A stretch of DNA of 18,936 nucleotides from an uncultured Prevotellaceae bacterium (GTDB taxonomy: Bacteria > Bacteroidota > Bacteroidia > Bacteroidales > Bacteroidaceae), in assembly GCA_946415695.1 (NCBI GenBank), contig CAMKTM010000014.1, positions 1 to 18,936 on the forward strand, read 5' to 3'. Positions within the stretch are counted from its first letter, which is position 1. Every line of letters begins with the position of its first letter. This document shows, in pieces, positions 13,821 to 18,936 of this stretch. The position numbers and the translations under genes are program-made. The notes beneath the pieces are model-generated. The model made no database searches. It was not told where the DNA came from and was given only the letters and a program-made list of their open reading frames with translations.

Positions 13821-14552
13821 ATGAGTACTATGCAAATACTCCCCTCTCCCCGGAGAGGGGTCGGGGGTGAGGCTATTCTCTATGAGGATAATCATCTGAT
13901 AGCAGTATCGAAGAAAGTAGGGGACATCGTGCAGGGCGACAAGACCGGCGATGTCCCCTTGTCCGATTTGGTGAAGGCTTATCTGAAGGAGAAGTACCAG
14001 AAGCCGGGCAATGTCTATCTCGGCGTGGTGCACAGGCTGGACCGCCCCGTCAGCGGTATCGTGCTCTTTGCCAAGACGAGTAAGGCGCTGCCGCGGCTCA
14101 ACAAGATGTTTGCCGAGCACATTGGCGTGCGGAAGACCTACCTCGCCATCGTCGGCCATCGTCCGCCGCAGCCCGAAGGGACGCTCACCCACTGGCTGAC
14201 GCGCAACGAGAAGCAGAACACGGCCCGTGCCTACGACCGCGAGGTGCCGGGCAGCAAGAAGGCTGTGCTCTCCTACCGCCTCGTGGCGGAGTCGGAGCAC
14301 TACTTCCTTCTGGAGGTAGAGCTACAGACGGGCCGCCATCATCAGATACGTTGTCAGCTCGCCAAGATGGGTTGCCCCATCAGGGGCGACCTGAAGTACG
14401 GTGCGCCGCGCAGCAATCCCGACGGCGGCATCTCGCTCCACGCCTGGCGCCTCGAGCTGGAGCACCCTGTCTCGCACCAGTCCATCACCATCGAAGCGCC
14501 TGTGCCAGAAGAAAAACTCTGGCAGGAGATAGCCGGAAGAATTACGCCGTGA
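13821..14552 (+). CDS. RluA-family RNA pseudouridine synthase
   Basis: This 243-residue cytoplasmic enzyme isomerises specific uridines in rRNA or tRNA to pseudouridine. The RluA catalytic motif HRLDRPVSG (residues about 71-79, with the catalytic aspartate after RL) is intact. So are the RluA-type LQTGRHHQIRCQLA segment and LHAWRLELEHP near the end. There is no S4 domain, and the length fits the short single-domain members of the family. The normal N-terminus ILYEDNHLIAVSKK begins at about residue 18. Before it, the frame reads ILPSPRRGVGGEA, which is the translation of a REP-like hairpin at 13841-13872. ATG 13821 or ATG 13830 are the possible starts. Target RNA position is unknown. Confidence 0.87.
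   Translation: MSTMQILPSPRRGVGGEAILYEDNHLIAVSKKVGDIVQGDKTGDVPLSDLVKAYLKEKYQKPGNVYLGVVHRLDRPVSGIVLFAKTSKALPRLNKMFAEHIGVRKTYLAIVGHRPPQPEGTLTHWLTRNEKQNTARAYDREVPGSKKAVLSYRLVAESEHYFLLEVELQTGRHHQIRCQLAKMGCPIRGDLKYGAPRSNPDGGISLHAWRLELEHPVSHQSITIEAPVPEEKLWQEIAGRITP
13841..13872 (+). repeat. REP-like hairpin within N-terminal codons of pseudouridine synthase
   Basis: CCCCTCTCC (13841-13849) and GGAGAGGGG (13852-13860) form a perfect 9-bp stem, followed by TCGGGGGTGAGG. The element is read in frame as SPRRGVGGE. With the inverted copy at 13790-13807 it brackets the start codon of the gene, giving a pair arranged like a bacterial interspersed mosaic element. Confidence 0.75.
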
Positions 14553-14667
14553 CATCTCTGCTAACGGCATCGCGGCAGAAACTCTTTTGTCGCTGATTTC
14601 TTTGTTTTGCTTTCCTTTTGTCACTTTTCGCTGTGACGGAAACAAAGCCAAGACACGGCGAATTTGC

Positions 14668-14733
14668 CAACACGGCGTGCCTCGATTTTCAACACGGCGT
14701 GGGTTGTTGGTCAACAAGGCACGCCTTGTTTGA
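14668..14733. repeat. Array of three tandem 22-bp units
   Basis: Adjoining 22-bp units start at 14668, 14690 and 14712. The first two begin CAACACGGCGTG. The third is palindromic, with AACAAGGC inverted as GCCTTGTT around a central AC. The GGCGTGC core and CAAC/CAAA left end match the array at 381-446. The array is 14 kb from the first one and again lies past a gene's 3' end. Confidence 0.8.
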
Positions 14734-14885
14734 AAATTCGACAGTGGAAAACAGACGGGCTGTCATGCCAGATTTCGCCGAAAAACGCTTCAAATGAGGT
14801 TGTTTTGCCAAGTGGAGTTGGCAATTTTGCGGCCGATTGCAGGGCGTTGGCCTCAAAATGCTGTTTGTAATCTTCTGTGGCATAG

Positions 14886-14996
14886 TATGTTCTGAAAAAC
14901 GTTCGTTTTAAGCGCATCAAATCGTCTTGGGGTACAAAAGTGCCGCCGGAAGAGCTTGAAGCGATTCTGGAGCGTCAGCAAAAAACGCAAGTGTAA
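14886..14996 (+). pseudogene. Possible small coding remnant
   Basis: After a TAG at 14883 the frame reads 36 codons to TAA 14994-14996 and ends GTKVPPEELEAILERQQKTQ plus a final Val. The second half looks like a genuine helical protein end with coding-like codon use, but there is no ATG, GTG or TTG start. It may be the C-terminal piece of a lost gene, or chance. Confidence 0.25.
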
Positions 14997-15027
14997 GCAG
15001 TGTGGCTGATTTGCTTACAAATTGTTA

Positions 15028-15069
15028 TTTTTTATTGTTGCCCGAATTCTCCCGGACAACAATAAAAAA
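15028..15069. terminator. Long bidirectional hairpin
   Basis: The arms 15028-15044 and 15053-15069 are 17 bp with a single mismatch around an 8-base loop; the outer part is TTTTTTATTGTTG against CAACAATAAAAAA. It has a T-run on either strand and lies between convergent genes, so it can serve both directions. Confidence 0.6.
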
Positions 15070-15100
15070 AGGGAAGTTGCTCTTCACAGAGAAACTTCCC
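15063..15100 (-). terminator. Intrinsic terminator of small secreted protein gene
   Basis: On the minus strand, GGGAAGTT and CTCT pair with AGAG and AACTTCCC (13-bp arms, one mismatch, short loop at 15084-15087). The stem is followed directly by TTTTTTTATTG. This is a standard rho-independent terminator 78 bases past the stop of the gene ending at 15178, and its T-run merges with the next hairpin. Confidence 0.75.
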
Positions 15101-15177
15101 AAGGTTTGTATGAAAAATTTATTATGAGTTAGCTTTCGCTTTGGTTTTTTTGTTCAGACTTTAGCTTGTCTTCGTGT

Positions 15178-15984
15178 TTACTTAACAGCGAACTTTTGTC
15201 CCTTTATGACATAGATGCCTTGTGGCAGGGACTGCTTTGCAGCGCTGACGGTTGTCTGCTGGAGCACCAATGCGCCTTGTGCGTTATAGACGTCAACGGT
15301 GGCACCTGTTGCTTGCAGTTTGTCGATGCTTGTCTCGATGTCTTCGAGACTTGTGACGTGCTTGATTTCGAGTTCAGAGGCGTCGCTTGTCTGCTGGTCC
15401 CATGTGAAGCCGCAACGTGTGGGCAGGAATGCCTTGTCGCCCTCAGTGCGGATCAGGATGCTCTCGAGGATGTAGGTGTCCTGCTGTGCGGGGATGCCGT
15501 AGCGACCTTCCACCTTGATGGTCTCCCATGAGCTGCCGAAGGTAACGGTGTTGCCCTGGCCGTCGCTCTTGCTGATGCTCTTAAGGTCGGTGCTGATGCC
15601 TGAAGCATCTGCCGTGTTGGCATGAAGTGTCTGGAATGTTGGCGAGAAGATGAGGTAGGGCACGCCTGCCTCGATGCCCTCGTTTGTGCAGTCGAGGAAG
15701 TACATGTTGAGCGTGCTGCCCTCCTGACGGATGGTTTCGAGACGTTCTACCTGAACGTCCTTAGCTGCTGCTTTCAGTTGTTCTGCGCTGAGGCTCATGG
15801 GCAGACAGATTGTGTTGTAGCCGGCAAAGAGTGTGCGGTTGAGCACGACGGGCTGTGCCTGGTTCTGCAGTGCTTCTACGTTGAGAGTTGATGTACTTGT
15901 ATAGACATACTTAGGTCTTGGCTGTGCAAAGGCACTGGTGCAAATGGTGGCTGCTGCCATCAGAAATAGCGTAAAATGTTTCAT
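15178..15984 (-). CDS. Small secreted protein with C-terminal sorting-like tail, function unknown
   Basis: The 268-residue protein begins with a clear signal peptide (MKHFTLFLMAAATICTSAFA, cleaved near AQP). The middle carries NRTLFAGYNTICLPMSLSAE, a pattern common in secreted Prevotella proteins of unknown function, and is predicted to be mostly beta-strand. The last 40 residues (VDVYNAQGALVLQQ, LPQGIYVIKGQKFAVK) resemble the short C-terminal domains used by the type IX secretion system, which direct proteins across the outer membrane and to the surface. The protein is therefore probably exported; no enzymatic motif is visible. It has its own promoter-like sequence upstream and a strong terminator downstream. 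Whether the tail is a true sorting signal is inference. Confidence 0.8.
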   Translation of the reverse strand: MKHFTLFLMAAATICTSAFAQPRPKYVYTSTSTLNVEALQNQAQPVVLNRTLFAGYNTICLPMSLSAEQLKAAAKDVQVERLETIRQEGSTLNMYFLDCTNEGIEAGVPYLIFSPTFQTLHANTADASGISTDLKSISKSDGQGNTVTFGSSWETIKVEGRYGIPAQQDTYILESILIRTEGDKAFLPTRCGFTWDQQTSDASELEIKHVTSLEDIETSIDKLQATGATVDVYNAQGALVLQQTTVSAAKQSLPQGIYVIKGQKFAVK

Positions 15985-16014
15985 AATTCTATGTTTTTAA
16001 TGGTTATTCTTTCG

Positions 16015-16045
16015 CAATATTACTATTTTTTTTGTGAACCACCAA
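16015..16045 (-). promoter_or_regulatory. Promoter of small secreted protein gene
   Basis: On the minus strand, TAATATTG (16015-16022) matches 5 of the 6 fixed bases of TAnnTTTG and lies 20 bases after a TTG (16043-16045). It predicts a leader of roughly 25 bases before ATG 15984. Confidence 0.5.
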
Positions 16046-16083
16046 CTTTCATCGTGTTTTTTTTCTATTATTTAACATTCTCG

Positions 16084-16260
16084 TCACTCTTCTCCCCTTA
16101 GCTTGGGGCATGTGTCGGTGCCAATGGTCTGCTGGAAGGCCGGGTCGGGTGCTACTCCTTCCAGTCCTAGTTCTTTGTTCACGTGGAAGATGTTTCCTTT
16201 GGATTTTTCGATGTGAGTGGGTATGGTTTGTTCGAAGGTGACTTCGGTCTTGTCTTTGTC
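16084..16260 (-). pseudogene. Possible coding remnant downstream of mscS-like gene
   Basis: On the minus strand, 58 codons to TGA 16084-16086 read as plausible protein, including TFEQTIPTHIEKSKGNIFHV and GVAPDPAFQQTIGTDTCPKL. It is in a different frame from the channel gene and has no ATG start. The same frame stays open far into the channel gene, but that part is a low-complexity His/Arg shadow. It may be the end of a lost gene or an unannotated small protein with a non-ATG start; I do not recognise it. Confidence 0.25.
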
Positions 16261-16280
16261 GGTCTGCAGCGGAGGCGGCG

Positions 16281-18905
16281 TCAGGCTTTCTTGATGTTTA
16301 CGTCGCGTTGCGGGAAGGGGATTTCGATGTTGTTGCTGTTGAGTGTGTTGTAGATGATTTCCTTGATGCGTGCTGTGAGGCTTATTTTCTCTTCCACCAG
16401 CATCCAGACGCACACGTAGAGGTCGATGCTGCTTTCGCCAAAGTTGTTGAATATGACGCTGACGGGTATGTTGGTGTCGGTGATGGTTTGTCCTGCGGCA
16501 TTTTCTTCGTGGCAGATGGGTGTGAGTGCCTGGACGAGGAGTTGTCGCACTTGCTCGACGTTGGTTCCGTAGGCTACTCCTACGGGTACTTTGATGAGTT
16601 CGTAGCGATGGTTGCGCGTCATGTTTTTGAAGTTTTTGCTGAAGAGTGCGCTGTTGAGGAATGCGATGACGCTGCCGTCGTTGGTGGTGATTTGTGTGCT
16701 TTGATATGTGATGCTCTCTACTTTGCCTGCGATGCCGTCGCACTCGATGTAGTCTCCGACATGTATGCGTCCGGTCATGAGGCTGATGCCGTAGAAGAAG
16801 TTTTCGAGGATGCTCTGCATGGCGAATCCAAGTCCGGTGGCAAGTCCTGCTCCGACGATGCTGATTCCGTCTTTTGGTACTTGGAAGAGGAAGAGCACGA
16901 TGATGATGTAGATGCCCCAGGTGATGATGCCGATGACGTTTCGGGCGAGTGTCTTGTTGATGGCGGTGCCTGAGTCGGCATATTGTTTTCGGTAATGTAG
17001 GTAGAAGCTTCGGAGGGCGTAGTTGATGTATCGGAAGATGAAGAAGAGTGTGGCGGCCATGCAAAGGAGATAGAGCGAGATGCGGATGAGTCCGGTCTGG
17101 TTGATGATGTCGTGCGTGAAGATATGCTGGCAGAGGCTTGTCATCTCGAATACTTTTGCGGCCCAGTAGATGCTGACGAGCACTGAAAGTACGGCGAGTA
17201 TGGGTACGATGGTGCGGCAGAAGAGGTCGTAGAACCATGTTTGTTCGATGAATTCTCCCTTTTTCATAAGCCGGAGTATTTCGTATCCGCCCATGTGTGT
17301 ACGTGAGGCTCGCAGTCGTCGAAGCAGATAATGTGCTTCGTACTTTTTTGTCAGGTGGTAGATGAAGGTGATGGTCATAATGGAGGCGAGTTGGAATGTC
17401 CACCATATGATTACCTGTACGGAGAGCAGTGTGTAGCCAATCCATGCTGCCACGCAGGAAACGAGCAGGGCGAGGGTGGTGATGTGCGTATAGACTTTGT
17501 CGAGCATTGGCATAAACCGTCTGTGTCGCTTTGACACGAGGTGTTGCCAGACGGTAAAGAGTAGCAGTATGGGCGGGAAGATGAGGTTGACGATTTGATT
17601 GGGCATGAGTACTATGCGGAAGAGGATGACGATGATGGCCAGCGCCATGAGCGGTGTGTAGATGATGACGGCATGGCGCATCTGCTGGCTTTTCAGGCGG
17701 ACATAGAGGCTCAGGAACACGGCGACGAGCAGCCAGGCGATGTTGATGATGAGGCCTGTGCCCATCTGTATGAAGTTGTGCCCGGCAAAGGTCCGAACAA
17801 GCATCACAATGACGGCAAAGAGGGCGCTGCCGACGACAAGGTTAAGCATTGTCCTCTTTTCCCTGTAGCTCGGGGAGCGCCACTTCTTCGGCAAGAGCAA
17901 GCGGAGGGCTATGTAGCAAATGCCGAAGGAGAGGGCGAGGTAGAAGACGATGAAAATGCTAATGAAGAGCACTGCCAGGCCGCGCCATTCGGAATAGAGC
18001 CAGTCATGTCCCTCAAAGGGCCTGTACTTCAGGTCGATTGTTGTCTTCACCATCATGATCTGCATGGGCAGCGAGGCAAGGATGGTGAAGTAGTTGGGAC
18101 CGCCGCCCGGGAAGATGTCTTCTTGCAGCAGTCGGTAGCGGCTTTGAGCATACTCGTCGAGCTCAAGCACTTTGTCCCTCAAGCTTTGATAGTAAGCATT
18201 CTCGGCTTCGAGGTTCTCCAGGAAATGCTGCATGTTGGCTCGTATGGTGTCGGCATACAAGATGCATGCCCTGCGGTCTCGCTGCTGTGCTCTCGTCAGG
18301 AAAAGCGGCTCGACATCTTCTTCCTCTTCTTCGGGTATGTCGTTGTTTACCTCCTCGAGGATGGCAATATCCTCTTCGTTCATCGAGTCGCGAGCGATGA
18401 GCAGGGAATCCTTCTTGCCGGCCAGCGAGTCGATGGCTTGGAGCAGGATGCTGTCGCTGGCACTGAGGATACTGTCGGCGTCGATGACAGGCGGCATACG
18501 CTTGAGCGAGCGGATGAGGTTGTCGGTGCGCTCTATTTCCTGCTTGAGGCGGGCGATGAACTTGTCGTACTGCCGCATCTTGCTGTTGCTTTTATCAACT
18601 TCGCGCCTCAGGTTGGCGGCTTGCTGGCAAGCGTAGGCCATGTCGAAGGTGTTTTCTGTGGATTGCGAGTAGAGCATGAGCCCTATCTGTTCGCACTGGT
18701 GCATGTACCAGACAAGCTGCTGATGCTGCTGCATCCCCTGCTGTTCGTATTTCTGAATGAAGTCCTGCTGCATCTCGTAGCAGGTCTGCAGCTCAGCCTT
18801 GAGCACGCCAAGCGTACGTGCCAAGTCTTTCTCCTTGAGCACAGAACCGGCAGGGACAGCAAAGAGAAGCAGCAAGGCTGACAGAAGAAGGAAACGACGG
18901 GTCAT
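16281..18905 (-). CDS. Large MscS-family mechanosensitive channel
   Basis: The 874-residue inner-membrane channel should open under membrane tension to release solutes after osmotic downshock. A signal peptide (MTRRFLLLSALLLLFAVPAG) leads to a periplasmic part of about 270 residues with coiled-coil character, which contains an acidic stretch (PEEEEEDVEPLF). Roughly ten hydrophobic segments follow. The MscS core is near the C-terminus: pore helix GISIVGAGLATGLGFAMQSI, then the beta domain GRIHVGDYIECDGIAGKVES and TTNDGSVIAFLNSALFSKN. The end, NNIEIPFPQRDVNIKKA, is the standard MscS C-terminal strand. Size and layout are like the large MscK/MscM-type members rather than the 286-residue MscS of E. 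coli. ATG 18905 is the start; only 31 upstream bases are in view. Confidence 0.92.
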   Translation of the reverse strand: MTRRFLLLSALLLLFAVPAGSVLKEKDLARTLGVLKAELQTCYEMQQDFIQKYEQQGMQQHQQLVWYMHQCEQIGLMLYSQSTENTFDMAYACQQAANLRREVDKSNSKMRQYDKFIARLKQEIERTDNLIRSLKRMPPVIDADSILSASDSILLQAIDSLAGKKDSLLIARDSMNEEDIAILEEVNNDIPEEEEEDVEPLFLTRAQQRDRRACILYADTIRANMQHFLENLEAENAYYQSLRDKVLELDEYAQSRYRLLQEDIFPGGGPNYFTILASLPMQIMMVKTTIDLKYRPFEGHDWLYSEWRGLAVLFISIFIVFYLALSFGICYIALRLLLPKKWRSPSYREKRTMLNLVVGSALFAVIVMLVRTFAGHNFIQMGTGLIINIAWLLVAVFLSLYVRLKSQQMRHAVIIYTPLMALAIIVILFRIVLMPNQIVNLIFPPILLLFTVWQHLVSKRHRRFMPMLDKVYTHITTLALLVSCVAAWIGYTLLSVQVIIWWTFQLASIMTITFIYHLTKKYEAHYLLRRLRASRTHMGGYEILRLMKKGEFIEQTWFYDLFCRTIVPILAVLSVLVSIYWAAKVFEMTSLCQHIFTHDIINQTGLIRISLYLLCMAATLFFIFRYINYALRSFYLHYRKQYADSGTAINKTLARNVIGIITWGIYIIIVLFLFQVPKDGISIVGAGLATGLGFAMQSILENFFYGISLMTGRIHVGDYIECDGIAGKVESITYQSTQITTNDGSVIAFLNSALFSKNFKNMTRNHRYELIKVPVGVAYGTNVEQVRQLLVQALTPICHEENAAGQTITDTNIPVSVIFNNFGESSIDLYVCVWMLVEEKISLTARIKEIIYNTLNSNNIEIPFPQRDVNIKKA

Positions 18906-18936
18906 TTTTTATAAGGTTAAATAGACCCACCCCAAC

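Larger units (their letters stand above)
14553..15177. other. Gene-poor region between convergent genes
   Basis: These 625 bases lie between the ends of the pseudouridine synthase and the small secreted protein gene. They hold a 22-bp-period array (14668-14733), a possible coding remnant (14886-14996), an 8-bp inverted repeat TGTAAGCA / TGCTTACA (14992-14999, 15012-15019), and two strong hairpins (15028-15100). A minus-strand frame of 69 codons (14711-14920) is open but lacks recognisable features and runs through the repeat array at its end. I see no confident gene. Confidence 0.6.

Noticed and set aside
13020..14300. Minus-strand open frame of 426 codons opposite fabG and the pseudouridine synthase
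   Set aside because: It spans two well-supported genes and the REP hairpins between them, with no motif of its own.
16261..16300. Frameshift truncating the mscS-like gene
   Set aside because: The protein ends in the normal MscS terminal strand (IEIPFPQRDVNIK), so the downstream frame is not its continuation.
16261..17445. Minus-strand frame extending into the mscS-like gene
   Set aside because: Its product is a His/Arg/Thr-rich shadow of the channel gene; only the part past the channel stop looks protein-like and is reported separately.
17595..18881. Plus-strand open frame of 428 codons opposite the mscS-like gene
   Set aside because: It is antisense to a gene with clear signal peptide, membrane segments and MscS core; no start context or recognisable motif.

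Overview
The window looks like chromosome from a member of the Bacteroidales, most likely Prevotella or a close relative. The evidence is: promoter -7 boxes of the Bacteroidetes form TAnnTTTG; almost no Shine-Dalgarno sequences; a Bacteroidetes-type putative porin; LacZ-type GH2 and GH3 glycosidases with signal peptides; a small secreted protein with a Prevotella-style C-terminal tail; and a tRNA gene without encoded CCA. Genes are moderately GC-rich and the gaps between them are AT-rich. The species call is inference from gene content.

Layout. 1-264: end of an MFS transporter. 605-6762, plus strand: a probable three-gene operon of secreted GH2 beta-galactosidase with a lectin-like N-terminal domain, a 77-residue membrane protein, and an outer-membrane putative porin. 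6908-7897, plus: Gfo/Idh/MocA oxidoreductase. 8077-9747, minus: short AsmA/TamB-like envelope protein, divergent from a secreted GH3 beta-glucosidase/xylosidase (9861-11978, plus). 12034-12106, minus: initiator tRNA-fMet. 12300-14552, plus: TetR regulator, FabG-type reductase and RluA-family pseudouridine synthase. 14553-15177: 625 bases with no confident gene. 15178-15984, minus: small secreted protein. 16281-18905, minus: large MscS-type mechanosensitive channel. The GH2, porin, oxidoreductase and GH3 genes suggest breakdown and uptake of plant-type oligosaccharides, but there is no SusC/SusD pair, so this is not a classical polysaccharide utilisation locus.

The most unusual content is the repetitive DNA around the ordinary genes. 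There are three kinds. (1) Three intergenic arrays of spacerless tandem units, all with a period of exactly 22 bp, made of near-palindromic units (315-446, 7965-8030/8052, 14668-14733). (2) Short tandem arrays with a 7-bp period in at least five intergenic places, often touching stop or start codons, and also inside the GH2 and GH3 coding sequences. (3) Small GC-rich REP-like hairpins around fabG and the pseudouridine synthase, one of which is read through as part of the synthase N-terminus. These may be unrelated mobile or slippage-derived families, but their regular periods and their entry into genes deserve a second look.
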